Shown: positions 11,228 to 20,003, counted from the first letter of the stretch. The stretch: DNA of 64,000 bases from an uncultured Candidatus Saccharibacteria bacterium (GCA_934725355.1 CAKVAO010000001.1:1-64000); one strand, 5' to 3'. Program-made: numbers and translations. The notes: generated from the letters alone by a model not told the origin.

Positions 11228-12718
11228 ATGATTTCAAGGGTGAGGACAGCAGTTATCAGAGGCTTCGACGCCGTAACTGTGACCGCCGAATGTGACATCA
11301 CCAAAGGTCTCCCTGCTTTCAATATCGTTGGCTTAGCGGATAAGGCTATCAGCGAATCACGTGAACGCGTACGTTCTGCAATTACTAATTCTGGTTATCA
11401 GTTCCCTGCTAAGCGCGTCACCATCAACCTAATTCCTGCTGATATTACCAAAGACGGCACTCATCTAGATCTTGCTATAGCATTATCAATCCTAATTGCC
11501 AGTGGCCAACTACAGCAAAATGCTGTAAATAAAACATTGTTCGCCGGCGAGCTCGGACTAAATGGTGATTTGCATGCAGTACGTGGTGCATTAAACTTTG
11601 CAGAATGCGCGGCAAAGAATGAGCTAGCCGAATTCATTTTGCCGGCTGCAAATGCCACGCAAGCGGCGCTAGTAAATGACATTAACGTTGTACCAGCTAC
11701 TACACTTAACTGTGTTATTCAGCACCTAATCGGCGAAAAACGCCTTACTAGCGCCGAGCCAGTTGTTGTACAAAATACTTATGCTAATTCAAGCTCAATC
11801 GACGACATTTTTGGTCAAAAATTAGCCAAACGAGCACTCGAAATAGCCGCTACTGGTCATCATAATATTTTATTTTGCGGGCCACCCGGCTCTGGCAAGA
11901 CCATGCTGGCTAAAGCTCTGCCTAGCCTACTGCCACCCATGACACGCAGCGAAGTGCTCGAAACTACCAAGATCTATTCCCTTGCAAATGAGTCTCATGA
12001 CATTATTACTACGCGACCATTCCGCACGCCCCACCACACAGCATCGCACGTCGCATTAGTCGGCGGCGGATCGAACATTAAGCCTGGTGAAATATCTCTG
12101 GCTCATAATGGCGTACTATTCCTAGATGAGATTCCTGAGTTTGCTAGCCGCACGCTAGAATCATTGCGCCAGCCTTTAGAAGATCACGTAATTCACATCA
12201 GCCGTGTCAGCGGCAAGACAACTTATCCTGCTAATTTCATGTTACTAGCCACTATGAACCCCTGTCCTTGCGGTTATTACGGCGACCCCGATCACGAATG
12301 CACCTGCAGTCAACAACTAATTCAGAATTATCAAAAGAAAATTTCTGGACCACTGCTAGACCGCATCGATCTATTTGTTCAAGTCTCTCGTGTGCCACAG
12401 AAGGATCTAGTACGTGGCAGCAACGAACACTTAGCCACTAAATATCGCCAAGAGATTTTAGCCGCCACCAAGCACGAAGTTGAACGTCAGGGTAAATTTA
12501 ACGCCAACCTGACCAATAAAGAGCTAAAGAATAAGATTAATTTTGACAAGGCAGCTAGCGATCTATTGCTTACCGCCACGGACAAGCTCAAACTTTCTGC
12601 CCGTAGCTATTTTAAGGTTATGCGTGTTGCTGCAACAATCGCCGATCTCAACCAACACAATACTATCCAAGTCACCGATGCTGCCGAGGCTCTACAATAT
12701 CGCCAAATGACGTTATAG
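11228..12718 (+). CDS. comM: ComM/YifB-family Mg-chelatase-like AAA+ ATPase
   Basis: Hexameric helicase of the ComM (YifB) family that promotes branch migration of incoming DNA during natural transformation. 496 aa from the ATG at 11228. An in-frame upstream ATG at 11126 is rejected because the family begins at MxxxVxTAxxxGxDA and the promoter lies inside the extension. N-terminal ChlI-like domain (about 20-145), AAA+ core with Walker A GPPGSGKT (218-225) and FLDEIPEF (Walker B), a zinc-type cluster NPCPCGYYGDPDHECTC, and the C-terminal Mg-chelatase domain. Together with the type IV pilus locus in this window it points to competence for DNA uptake. Confidence 0.93.
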   Translation: MISRVRTAVIRGFDAVTVTAECDITKGLPAFNIVGLADKAISESRERVRSAITNSGYQFPAKRVTINLIPADITKDGTHLDLAIALSILIASGQLQQNAVNKTLFAGELGLNGDLHAVRGALNFAECAAKNELAEFILPAANATQAALVNDINVVPATTLNCVIQHLIGEKRLTSAEPVVVQNTYANSSSIDDIFGQKLAKRALEIAATGHHNILFCGPPGSGKTMLAKALPSLLPPMTRSEVLETTKIYSLANESHDIITTRPFRTPHHTASHVALVGGGSNIKPGEISLAHNGVLFLDEIPEFASRTLESLRQPLEDHVIHISRVSGKTTYPANFMLLATMNPCPCGYYGDPDHECTCSQQLIQNYQKKISGPLLDRIDLFVQVSRVPQKDLVRGSNEHLATKYRQEILAATKHEVERQGKFNANLTNKELKNKINFDKAASDLLLTATDKLKLSARSYFKVMRVAATIADLNQHNTIQVTDAAEALQYRQMTL

Positions 12719-12803
12719 CAATATTACCTATACCTATATTTACGCGCTTTCAGTGCTCGGTTTTCAGTTTTCAGGTATAAAAATACTTTATATCATTTTA
12801 CTC

Positions 12804-12832
12804 TTGACCTAAACGAACATAACCTATATAAT
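12804..12832 (+). promoter_or_regulatory. Promoter of tRNA-Asn / infC operon
   Basis: -35 TTGACC (12804-12809), 17 nt, TATAAT (12827-12832). The predicted leader carries a small perfect hairpin TGTTTC-gttt-GAAACA (12841-12856) before the tRNA. Confidence 0.75.
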
Positions 12833-12862
12833 CTATCTAGTGTTTCGTTTGAAACAGCATAT

Positions 12863-12937
12863 TCCGGAGTGGCGCAGCGGTAGCGCAGTTGACTGTTAAT
12901 CAATGGGTCGCCGGTTCGAATCCGGCCTCCGGAGCCA
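12863..12937 (+). tRNA. tRNA-Asn (GTT)
   Basis: Acceptor TCCGGAG (12863-12869) pairs with CTCCGGA (12927-12933), discriminator G, encoded CCA. The anticodon loop CTGTTAA gives GTT. It lies 33 nt upstream of the infC start and probably shares its transcript. Confidence 0.97.
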
Positions 12938-12970
12938 AATAATAATTTAATTTCAGGTAAGGATCCTAAT

Positions 12971-13495
12971 ATAGCCAGTAAATCAATTCGGATTAATGGC
13001 GAGATTCGTGCACACGAGCTTCGTGTGATTGGACAAGATGGCGAACAGCTAGGCATTATGTCTAAGCGTGACGCCCTCAATCAGGCTCGCGACGCAGGGC
13101 TCGACCTAGTAGAAATTTCACCAACTGCAGCGCCACCTGTTGCAAAAATCATTGACTGGGGTAAATACCAGTATCAAAAGATGAAGGAGCAGCAGCGTAA
13201 CAAAAAGAATGCGCGCAGTAGTGAATTAAAGCAAATTCGTTTAGGTCTAAAAATCGGTCAAAATGACTTAGACATTAAACTACGCAAAATCCGTAAGTTC
13301 TTATTAGACGGCGATAAAGTCAAAATTCAGTTGATGTATCGCGGTCGTGAGATGGCACACCCCGAGGTCGGTCAAGCCCTACTTGGTCGAATACTTGATG
13401 ATCTTTCCGATGTTGCCACGGCTGACAATAAGCCTGTAATGGCGGGTCGTAACCTGAGTGTTATGGTAAGGAGCAATCAGAAATGCCAAAAATGA
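12971..13495 (+). CDS. infC: Translation initiation factor IF-3, AUA start
   Basis: Binds the 30S subunit and enforces initiator tRNA and start-codon fidelity. 174 aa from ATA at 12971. The conserved N-terminus (IRINGEIRAHELRVIG) extends well upstream of the first standard start (GTG 13025), and no ATG, GTG or TTG exists in frame upstream. AAGGA (12959-12963) sits 7 nt before ATA; an ATT at 12950 has no such site. Non-AUG starts are known for infC elsewhere and allow IF-3 to repress its own synthesis. The N-terminal domain, linker helix and C-terminal domain are complete. The last codons overlap rpmI by 13 nt. Confidence 0.9.
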   Translation: MASKSIRINGEIRAHELRVIGQDGEQLGIMSKRDALNQARDAGLDLVEISPTAAPPVAKIIDWGKYQYQKMKEQQRNKKNARSSELKQIRLGLKIGQNDLDIKLRKIRKFLLDGDKVKIQLMYRGREMAHPEVGQALLGRILDDLSDVATADNKPVMAGRNLSVMVRSNQKCQK

Positions 13496-13677
13496 AGACT
13501 CATAAGGGTACCAGCAAGCGTATCCGCATGACCAAAGCCGGTAAGATTCTACGCGCCAGCGCAGCAACTCACCACAAGCTGTCTCATCAGACCGAGCGCA
13601 ATAAGCGCGCTAAGGCTGCACCAGTAGCTGTTAAGGGCGAGCAAGCTAAAGTTATTCGTCGCGCACTCGGCATCTAA
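13483..13677 (+). CDS. rpmI: 50S ribosomal protein L35
   Basis: 64 aa, with the typical MPKMKTHKGTSKRIRMTKAGKI start and a very basic composition. The ATG lies inside the end of infC, with AAGGAG upstream within infC. Standard infC-rpmI-rplT operon. Confidence 0.96.
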   Translation: MPKMKTHKGTSKRIRMTKAGKILRASAATHHKLSHQTERNKRAKAAPVAVKGEQAKVIRRALGI

Positions 13678-13721
13678 TTTAACGTTGTTAATTAATTATT
13701 CGACCAAGTAAGGAGTAATCA

Positions 13722-14069
13722 ATGAGAGTTAAAAAAGGAGTAACTGCCCGCGCTCGTCACAACAAGGTATTGAAGCACGCAAAGGGCTTTAAGCACAATA
13801 GCGCTACCCGCAGTTTTCGCTTAGCAAGAGAGCGCGTAATCAAGTCGTTGCAATACGCCTTCCGCGATCGTCGTAACAAGAAGCGTGACATGCGCCAGCT
13901 ATGGATTACACGCATCAACGCTGCTGCTCGTCAGAACGGCACTACTTATGCTAAGTTAATCGCTGGTCTAAAAGCAAAGAACATCACTCTAGATCGTAAG
14001 ACTCTAGCTGATCTAGCTGTTCGCGAACCAGCCGCCTTCACCGCTATCGTGAAGTCAGTTGAGAAATAG
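13722..14069 (+). CDS. rplT: 50S ribosomal protein L20
   Basis: 115 aa. The N-terminal basic extension (MRVKKGVTARARHNKVLKHAKGF) and globular domain match the family. It binds 23S rRNA early in 50S assembly and represses the infC operon in some bacteria. AAGGAG lies 8 nt before the ATG. A strong terminator follows. Confidence 0.97.
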   Translation: MRVKKGVTARARHNKVLKHAKGFKHNSATRSFRLARERVIKSLQYAFRDRRNKKRDMRQLWITRINAAARQNGTTYAKLIAGLKAKNITLDRKTLADLAVREPAAFTAIVKSVEK

Positions 14070-14087
14070 CCGAACTAGAAAAATTCA

Positions 14088-14126
14088 TTAATTCAGCGAC
14101 TGCATTGCGGTCGCTGAATTAATTTA
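14088..14126 (+). terminator. Terminator of infC-rpmI-rplT
   Basis: 13-bp perfect stem TTAATTCAGCGAC (14088-14100) with GTCGCTGAATTAA (14110-14122), followed by TTTACC. Confidence 0.75.
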
Positions 14127-14221
14127 CCAATTAACTTAGTCACGCTTTACAGCTTTACACACACTAATAAACCATATATAATGTGGAACGAAAGACTAAA
14201 AACAAAAAAGAAAGGTAAAAA

Positions 14222-15106
14222 ATGGGCCCTGTAATATTCTTTATCCTCCTACTAATCATCGCCACCATAATCGCTGGTGCTAAGGTTGTACGCCAACAGA
14301 GCGTTGCAATTGTTGAGCGTATGGGAAAATACAACAAGAGTCTTGACGCTGGTTTTCACGTCATTATCCCCTACATTGACCGCATCGCCGCCACTGTGCC
14401 CTTACGCGTACAGCAGAACGATTTAACGGTCGAAACCAAGACTAAAGACAATGTATTCTGTAGAATCGCAGTCTCTGTTCAATACCGCGTTGACCCTACC
14501 AAGGTAGAAGACTCCTTCTACAAGCTGCAACGCCCGGTTGCTCAGATCGAATCCTATATTCAAGACGCCGTGCGCTCGGCAGTACCAAACCTAGAGCTAG
14601 ACGCCGCCTTCGAGCGCAAGGATGATATAGCTAGAAGCGTCCAAGAAACCGTCAAGGCTGGTATGTCAGATTACGGCTTCATCATTGTTAATACCTTGAT
14701 TACCGAAGTAAACCCCGATCCTAAGGTTAAGGCTTCGATGAACGAGATTAACGCCGCACAGCGCACCCGTGCCGCCGCACAAGAGCTCGCTGAAGCTGAC
14801 CGAATTAAGAAAGTTACCGCGGCAAAGGCCGACGCAGAATCTGCTAAGTTACGCGGTGAAGGTCTAGCGGCTGAACGCCAAGCTATTGTTGATGGACTTG
14901 TCCGCAGTGTTAAAGGTCTGCGCGCCAGTGGTATTTCCGAAGACAATGTTCTAGTTCTATTGATGCAAAATCAGTACATGAATACCATGGAGACTGTTGC
15001 TAGTAGCTCTAATAAGGGCGTGATTTTCATGAATAGTGGCGCCGATGCTGCCGATAATCTCAAGAGTCAAATCTTACAGGGCATGGAAGCTAGTAGAATA
15101 AACTAG
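14222..15106 (+). CDS. SPFH/stomatin-family membrane protein
   Basis: 294 aa. One N-terminal transmembrane helix (about 3-20), then the SPFH domain (QSVAIVERMGKYNKSLDAGFHVIIPYID) and a long Ala/Glu-rich coiled coil (about 170-225). Members form ring- or cage-like oligomers on membranes and often partner with a membrane protease. No NfeD-type partner is adjacent here. The upstream region has TATAAT (14175-14180) and a leader ending in AAAGG before the ATG, so this gene, unlike its neighbours, keeps a conventional leader. Confidence 0.9.
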   Translation: MGPVIFFILLLIIATIIAGAKVVRQQSVAIVERMGKYNKSLDAGFHVIIPYIDRIAATVPLRVQQNDLTVETKTKDNVFCRIAVSVQYRVDPTKVEDSFYKLQRPVAQIESYIQDAVRSAVPNLELDAAFERKDDIARSVQETVKAGMSDYGFIIVNTLITEVNPDPKVKASMNEINAAQRTRAAAQELAEADRIKKVTAAKADAESAKLRGEGLAAERQAIVDGLVRSVKGLRASGISEDNVLVLLMQNQYMNTMETVASSSNKGVIFMNSGADAADNLKSQILQGMEASRIN

Positions 15107-15134
15107 GTATTCACTAGCTAACCTCATATAAAAT

Positions 15135-15159
15135 ATAAGCGCTCTTACAGGGCGCTTAT
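15135..15159. terminator. Shared terminator between SPFH gene and rnpB
   Basis: ATAAGCGC/GCGCTTAT stem. It lies 28 nt past the SPFH stop on the plus strand and just past the rnpB 3' end on the minus strand, where a T-rich run (TTATATTTTATAT) follows. Probably bidirectional. Confidence 0.6.
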
Positions 15160-15171
15160 TGAATAACGTCC

Positions 15172-15536
15172 GCCAGATAGCCGATAAGCCGGGTTCTGTC
15201 ATGAATGATCATCTATCTACTCGTGATGTTGCCACCACGCTCTAGCGGTTCAATCGACCAGCGGACGAGCCGCCCGTCACCTGGTCTCCTTGCAGCCAAC
15301 AGGGTTTACCCTTGCCGTGCGTCACCGTACGGCACTGTAGGCTCTTACCCTACTCTTTTCACCCTTGCTCAGTGATGACGCCGAAACGTCACGGATAATT
15401 ACTGAGCGGTATAAGTTTCTGCGGCACTTTCCCTAAGGTCACCCTCGGTCGCCGTTAACGACTGTTGTTGCTCTGTGCTGCCCGGACTTTCCTCTCGTGG
15501 AGCTATACTCCACCAGCGATCATTTAGTCATCTGGC
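15172..15536 (-). ncRNA. rnpB: RNase P RNA (rnpB)
   Basis: Catalytic RNA that matures tRNA 5' ends. The signature blocks GAGGAAAGTCCGG near the 5' end and ACAGAACCCGGCTTAT near the 3' end are present. P1 is formed by GCCAGAT (15536-15530) and ATCTGGC (15178-15172). Length about 365 nt, bacterial type A-like. An extended -10 (TGG-TATAAT) ends exactly 6 nt before the first P1 base, so the transcript appears to start at the mature 5' end. Confidence 0.95.
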
Positions 15537-15542
15537 ATTAGT

Positions 15543-15551
15543 ATTATACCA
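15543..15551 (-). promoter_or_regulatory. rnpB extended -10 promoter
   Basis: Minus-strand TGG-TATAAT (15551-15543), 6 nt before the P1 helix. The -35 region is poor. Confidence 0.65.
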
Positions 15552-15619
15552 CACACTTAGCACCGAACATGCTACACTACCAGACACTATTTAAAGCCAC
15601 TGTCGCCGTGTTATATATA

Positions 15620-16612
15620 TTAGCCTCGCCAATCGCGAGCAGCGTTGCTACCTTCGTTCTCGTCAAGAATGCGGTTGACCAAGCTGTCCGCAATCCGGTT
15701 GTATTCACGGTGAACATGCGTAAATTTAACGCGACGGAAATTAAACAGTAACTTTATAACACGATCGTGAATATCTTTGAATTCTGGATTCTTAACCTTG
15801 AATACGCCGTTGATCTGATTAACAACCATTAGACTGTCGCTATAATATTCAACTACATCGGCTTTTAGCTCTATCGCCTTCTTTAGCGCCAATTCAACTG
15901 CAATATATTCCGCCATACCACTGTCATTCCAGCCTAAGTAACGACCACCCTGCGCCACCATTTGACCCTCTGTGTCCATGATAACGTAAGCACTAGCACT
16001 TGGCCCAGGATTACCACGGCTACCTCCGTCCGAATGGATCACCAACGTCTTCACACCATCATCCTCAACTCCTCGAATCGCCACAAAATCTGGATCAGCA
16101 ATAGCGTCAGTGCCAATGTTTAGAATAACCTTTGTGGAGTTGGTTAATAGTCCGCCGTTGACCGTTTTGACGTCAGCCCACATATAATTATGGTATTCGT
16201 CGTCCAATGTAACACGCGCATCACGCCCCATTGGCAAAGTAACATCGTAGACAATAAAGATGTACTGCAGGTCTCGACGATCGGGATCCAAGAAACTTAC
16301 CGTATCACGCAGCGTAAACGACTCTGGCTCAATGCCAGCATGAATCTGCAGACTGCGTTTCAGGGCGTCTGACGGTTGCTCGTTCAAATGAAGCGAGCCA
16401 CCCGGCAGCTCATACTTACCAGCAATCGACGGTCGCCCGCCATGACGTCTAAGTAATAGCACTTTACCATGCCGGTGTACAACTGCTCGAATAACTACCT
16501 TTTGTCGCAAAATCCCACCTCTGAATAATGTCATTAGCCCTAATGCGCACGCTTTAGATCCCCGGTATGTCCAGGTGGGTGCCCGCAACGTCCTACCACG
16601 GTAGTCCGCCAT
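15620..16612 (-). CDS. Fusion of a degenerate Nudix domain with RNase HI
   Basis: 330 aa. Residues about 37-165 resemble a Nudix hydrolase. The box keeps the first Gly and Glu (G72, E78) but reads RSLQIHAGI (86-94) instead of REUxEExGU, so the three glutamates that bind metal are lost. Residues about 188-318 are an RNase HI fold with the four catalytic acidic residues D195 (SDGGSRGNPG), E235, D259 and D309. The likely role is removal of RNA from RNA-DNA hybrids, with the Nudix-like part as a binding or scaffold domain. The ATG has GGGAG upstream; an internal TTG after AGAGGTGG is an alternative. The start lies 65 nt after the protease gene stop region. Confidence 0.8.
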   Translation of the reverse strand: MADYRGRTLRAPTWTYRGSKACALGLMTLFRGGILRQKVVIRAVVHRHGKVLLLRRHGGRPSIAGKYELPGGSLHLNEQPSDALKRSLQIHAGIEPESFTLRDTVSFLDPDRRDLQYIFIVYDVTLPMGRDARVTLDDEYHNYMWADVKTVNGGLLTNSTKVILNIGTDAIADPDFVAIRGVEDDGVKTLVIHSDGGSRGNPGPSASAYVIMDTEGQMVAQGGRYLGWNDSGMAEYIAVELALKKAIELKADVVEYYSDSLMVVNQINGVFKVKNPEFKDIHDRVIKLLFNFRRVKFTHVHREYNRIADSLVNRILDENEGSNAARDWRG

Positions 16613-16676
16613 TAAGGCTCCCGATCTTATAACTGTTAGGAAATAATTGTGCAGCTTTAGGGCTAACTATATTATA

Positions 16677-17357
16677 TCAAATAATGCCAAACGGCGCCAA
16701 GATAAATCTAAAGCCCGTCAATACGCCTTGCGTAATCCAGTTCATTAGCTGACTAATAATCGGACTAGCGACTAGCACAATAAAGAACACAACAATTAAA
16801 CCTAGACTACGCTCCATCGCATCCATAAAACGTTGAGCACCCTCTGGTGCAACCGCATAGAGCACACGCGAGCCATCTAGTGGTGGAATTGGCAAAATAT
16901 TGAAAGCAAAGAAGCCAAGATTCACCTGTACACCGTATAGCGCAAACAAGTTGATAATCTCGCCCACAGGACTAGCCGACCAACTAGCTGGCAACAGCGC
17001 ATATATCACATAGAATATAAATGCTAGTACGAGGTTAGTTAAAGGGCCAGCTATACCCACCAATGCCGCACCCCATTCGCCACCACGTACGCGGCTAGGG
17101 TTAAATGACACTGGTTTGGCGCCACCAAAAATTGGCCCACCCATCACCGCCATAATCAATGGCAATAGAATAGTCAAAAATGGATCGATATGTTTTAGTG
17201 GATTTAGAGTTAATCGCCCATCATTCTTTGCCGTATCATCGCCCAACCAATAAGCAGTCAAACCGTGCATCAATTCGTGTAAAATCATCGAAAACAAAGT
17301 CACGACAAACACAATCACCAAAACAATAACGGTAGATTTTAGCTCATTACCACTCAT
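16677..17357 (-). CDS. Site-2 protease family (M50) membrane metalloprotease
   Basis: 226 aa, about five transmembrane helices. The zinc motif HELMH is in the first helix region (HExxH, about residues 27-31) and the second motif is NILPIPPLDGSR (NxxPxxPLDG). Short form without a PDZ domain. Such proteases cut membrane-embedded regulators or leftover signal peptides. Its substrate cannot be told from context. The -10 region (TGC-TAAAAT) ends 9 nt before the ATG, without a ribosome site. Confidence 0.88.
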   Translation of the reverse strand: MSGNELKSTVIVLVIVFVVTLFSMILHELMHGLTAYWLGDDTAKNDGRLTLNPLKHIDPFLTILLPLIMAVMGGPIFGGAKPVSFNPSRVRGGEWGAALVGIAGPLTNLVLAFIFYVIYALLPASWSASPVGEIINLFALYGVQVNLGFFAFNILPIPPLDGSRVLYAVAPEGAQRFMDAMERSLGLIVVFFIVLVASPIISQLMNWITQGVLTGFRFILAPFGII

Positions 17358-17430
17358 ACTAATTATATTTTAGCACAGCCCAAGCGAAATCATCGAGACG
17401 CCGTGATATATCAAAAACTGTCTAGAATAA

Positions 17431-17466
17431 AATAAGTCCCAGCCAATCAGCTGGGACTTATTTATG
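17431..17466 (-). terminator. rpmB terminator
   Basis: 13-bp stem AATAAGTCCCAGC (17431-17443) with GCTGGGACTTATT (17450-17462), 16 nt past the rpmB stop, T-rich after the stem on the minus strand. Confidence 0.75.
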
Positions 17467-17477
17467 TCGCCATGTCA

Positions 17478-17684
17478 TTATTCAGCGGTTGGCTGAGCGA
17501 CAAAACCCTTCTTGCGCAGAGTCTTAATGGTACTAGCAGCAACTAGCAGTTTTACCTTCTGGCCATTGACATAGAAAGTCTTTTTCTGCAGGTTCGGCTT
17601 GAAGGTACGCTTGGTATGGCGCATTGAGAAGCTGACATTATTGCCAGTCATTGCACCTTTACCGGTAATTTGACATCGTGCCAT
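17478..17684 (-). CDS. rpmB: 50S ribosomal protein L28
   Basis: 68 aa, begins [21 protein letters not shown] as expected. It lacks the zinc cysteine pairs of the C+ form. A single-gene unit with AAGGAG before the ATG and its own terminator. Confidence 0.95.
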   Translation of the reverse strand: MARCQITGKGAMTGNNVSFSMRHTKRTFKPNLQKKTFYVNGQKVKLLVAASTIKTLRKKGFVAQPTAE

Positions 17685-17729
17685 ATTAAAATATCTCCTT
17701 TATAAGTTACTCAGTAGTATTATACAGAT

Positions 17730-18377
17730 TTATTTGCTAACCGTCAACTCTACCACAGTTGTTTTGTCTGGTGATAGCTTACTGATATCCTTTAACTTTA
17801 ATGCCGTTTGCTTTTCGACATTGCCGCCCCATTCTTTCTCGAATACTGCCAGGCCGTCCTGTGTCACTTCATATTTTGTTACGCCATCATCGTAATGAGT
17901 TGGAATGACAATTTTTGGTGCAGGATTAATTTTGCGTACAATTGCCGCAGCATCGCGGGCGTCTAGCGTGTAACCGTTACCGCCAACCGGAATAATCGCA
18001 ATATCAATTAGACCTAGATCCTCTAAGTCGTCATCTTCAATTGGTGCTACTGTATGACCAATCACTGCAATTCTTAGTCCGTTGACATGAATACTGTACA
18101 TAGTCGCATCCTGCGCATTTTCATCGCTCGCTAGGTGCGCTTTAGCCGGAATGCCACGCACACTAATATCTTTATGCTCGTATTCGCCCGGCATATCGAT
18201 AATAAAGCTCTTTACACTATCCTCGGCCGGCGCAAAGCTTGGCTGTGTCGCCAGTACTACAGTGCTTGGATCGTCTAGCTCTTTCTTGACGCTTACATTT
18301 GGCGTAGGGTCAGTCACAATTGTTGCATCCTTTAACTTAATTACGACGCAATTGGCACCCCTATAATCAATTTCCAT
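17730..18377 (-). CDS. MBL-fold (UlaG-like) protein without the zinc motif
   Basis: 215 aa. The start (MEIDYRGANCVVIKLKDATIVTDP) and the end (PKIVIPTHYDDG) match the metallo-beta-lactamase-like fold. The HxHxDH metal motif is missing (ATQPSFAPAED in its place), and GHTVAPIED stands where a later ligand would be. It is therefore probably not a classic metal hydrolase. Its ATG overlaps the stop of the winged-helix gene upstream (TAATG), so the two are translated together. Confidence 0.75.
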   Translation of the reverse strand: MEIDYRGANCVVIKLKDATIVTDPTPNVSVKKELDDPSTVVLATQPSFAPAEDSVKSFIIDMPGEYEHKDISVRGIPAKAHLASDENAQDATMYSIHVNGLRIAVIGHTVAPIEDDDLEDLGLIDIAIIPVGGNGYTLDARDAAAIVRKINPAPKIVIPTHYDDGVTKYEVTQDGLAVFEKEWGGNVEKQTALKLKDISKLSPDKTTVVELTVSK

Positions 18378-19027
18378 TATTCATCCTCCTCTTCCTTAGG
18401 GTTATTGTCTACCGCCTTCTCGTCCACCCCAGGGAATTCGCCCAATATCCCTGCTTCATCCAGCACATTTGTATGATTCGATTCTAGCACATCTAATACA
18501 AACTTGTCGCGTATACTTAAACGATAATAGAAATCATCGTAGCTAAGGATTGAGTAATTTAACGATGCGCCATTTTCGCGTTCTAGCTGCCTGATCAAAT
18601 TCTTTAATTTAACCTGACTCATCTTGCGGTCGCCTGCGACCAGTAAATCGATTGGCGACTTTGACTCGTATACCATGCAACCGGCAAAGATTACTTCTTT
18701 TACACCATCAACACCACGGAACTTATCAGCCCAAGCAGCCGCCGATACCTTTGCGCCAGACACCACATCATCCTCGTCGGCAAACATTTCACGCAGTGGC
18801 TTGTAAAACTTAAAATTTATATCAACTTCGTAATACAGACGATTATCGACTGAATTAGATTTGATAATGCCAATTTCCACTAAGTTGGCTAATTCGCGCC
18901 GCACACTGTTAATTTGTTCGCCAATATTACGGGTAATTTCGCGCACATAAAACGACCGCCCCGGATTGTTCATAAACAATCCGAGTAGCTTTACTCTGGT
19001 ACGTGAGCCAAATAGTGAATCGATCAT
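18377..19027 (-). CDS. Winged-helix protein with a nucleotidyltransferase-like domain
   Basis: 216 aa. Residues 1-75 form a winged helix (RVKLLGLFMNNPGRSFYVREITRN, then a recognition helix and wing). Residues about 95-190 resemble a MNT/DNA-polymerase-beta fold (EVIFAGCMVYESKSPIDLLVAGD), but the GS and DxD residues are degraded, so catalysis is doubtful. The tail is acidic. Possibly a transcription regulator acting on itself and the coupled MBL protein. AGGAG lies 12 nt before the ATG. Confidence 0.7.
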   Translation of the reverse strand: MIDSLFGSRTRVKLLGLFMNNPGRSFYVREITRNIGEQINSVRRELANLVEIGIIKSNSVDNRLYYEVDINFKFYKPLREMFADEDDVVSGAKVSAAAWADKFRGVDGVKEVIFAGCMVYESKSPIDLLVAGDRKMSQVKLKNLIRQLERENGASLNYSILSYDDFYYRLSIRDKFVLDVLESNHTNVLDEAGILGEFPGVDEKAVDNNPKEEEDE

Positions 19028-19075
19028 TTGTATTTTTACTCCTGTTAATATGATACCACAATTACAGATAGTTAT

Positions 19076-19981
19076 TCAAATATTATTTAGGTACATTTTC
19101 ATTATCTCGCCACTGTTATGTGTTGCTAATTCGTCAACACTTGACAGAGGTAGCCACCATATATCTTTAGCGCGTGCAGCACCACGCCAATAGGTCAGCT
19201 GTTTACGCGCCAAGTGATAGTCGACTTTTGCAATTCCAACTGGGATTTGATTATAGTCAATTTCACCACGCAGATATTTTTTAACTACGCCATAGATGTT
19301 GCGCTTCAGCGGCTCTACGTCGCCATAGCGGCTATCCAGCGTTTTTACTTCGTCTATTAGACCCTGCTCTAGCATAACTGCGCCCCGGTCAGCAATGCGC
19401 TGTTTTAGTATTGCTAGATCCGTTTTAATTCCTACTACAATCGCATCACTACGCCGTACAGAGCGGTCGTGGTTAATTTTACCAAGTTCTAACGCACGCA
19501 CCAGACGCCTTTTGTTGTGTATATCACGTGGCAGTTCTAGACCTTGTTGCTGTATCTTCTGCACCAGCTCATCTACAGACAAACTTTCTAGCGCTACACG
19601 CTTAACTAAATCTACATCATTATTAGTTAAATTATAGTTGTATAAAATACAGTCAATATAAAGGCCACTGCCACCGACTAACATCGGTATGTGACCGCGC
19701 GACCGTATTTCATCAATCTTATGCCAGACATATTGTTGAAAATCGTACAACGTAAAACGTTGATTAGGCTCAACCAAATCCAGCCCCCAATGCGGTACAC
19801 CTTGCATTTCATCAGGCATTGGCTTAGCCGTACCAACATCCATACCTTTATACACCGTCCGACTATCTGCGCAAATAATTTCACCTTTCAAAGCCTTGGC
19901 CAGCTGAATTGCCACCGCCGACTTACCGCTAGCCGTCGGGCCTAAAATTACTATCAACGGCAATGAGACATCTTCTTTCAT
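19076..19981 (-). CDS. miaA: tRNA dimethylallyltransferase
   Basis: Adds the dimethylallyl group to A37 of tRNAs reading UNN codons. 301 aa, near the usual length. P-loop GPTASGKS near the N-terminus, followed by ICADSRTVYKGMDVGTAKP (catalytic Asp-Ser-x-x-x-Tyr) and QQxxxRRLVRALE in the middle. An extended -10 (TGG-TATAAT) ends 6 nt before the ATG, in the short gap after the ABC transporter gene. miaA thus has its own predicted leaderless promoter even though it sits behind another gene. Confidence 0.95.
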   Translation of the reverse strand: MKEDVSLPLIVILGPTASGKSAVAIQLAKALKGEIICADSRTVYKGMDVGTAKPMPDEMQGVPHWGLDLVEPNQRFTLYDFQQYVWHKIDEIRSRGHIPMLVGGSGLYIDCILYNYNLTNNDVDLVKRVALESLSVDELVQKIQQQGLELPRDIHNKRRLVRALELGKINHDRSVRRSDAIVVGIKTDLAILKQRIADRGAVMLEQGLIDEVKTLDSRYGDVEPLKRNIYGVVKKYLRGEIDYNQIPVGIAKVDYHLARKQLTYWRGAARAKDIWWLPLSSVDELATHNSGEIMKMYLNNI

Positions 19982-19987
19982 AGCCCT

Positions 19988-19996
19988 ATTATACCA
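19988..19996 (-). promoter_or_regulatory. miaA extended -10, leaderless type
   Basis: Minus-strand TGG-TATAAT, 6 nt before the ATG at 19981. No recognisable -35. Confidence 0.55.
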
Positions 19997-20003
19997 ATAT
20001 GTG

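Noticed and set aside
12793..13080. 95-codon minus-strand ORF
   Set aside because: It spans tRNA-Asn and the start of infC on the opposite strand.
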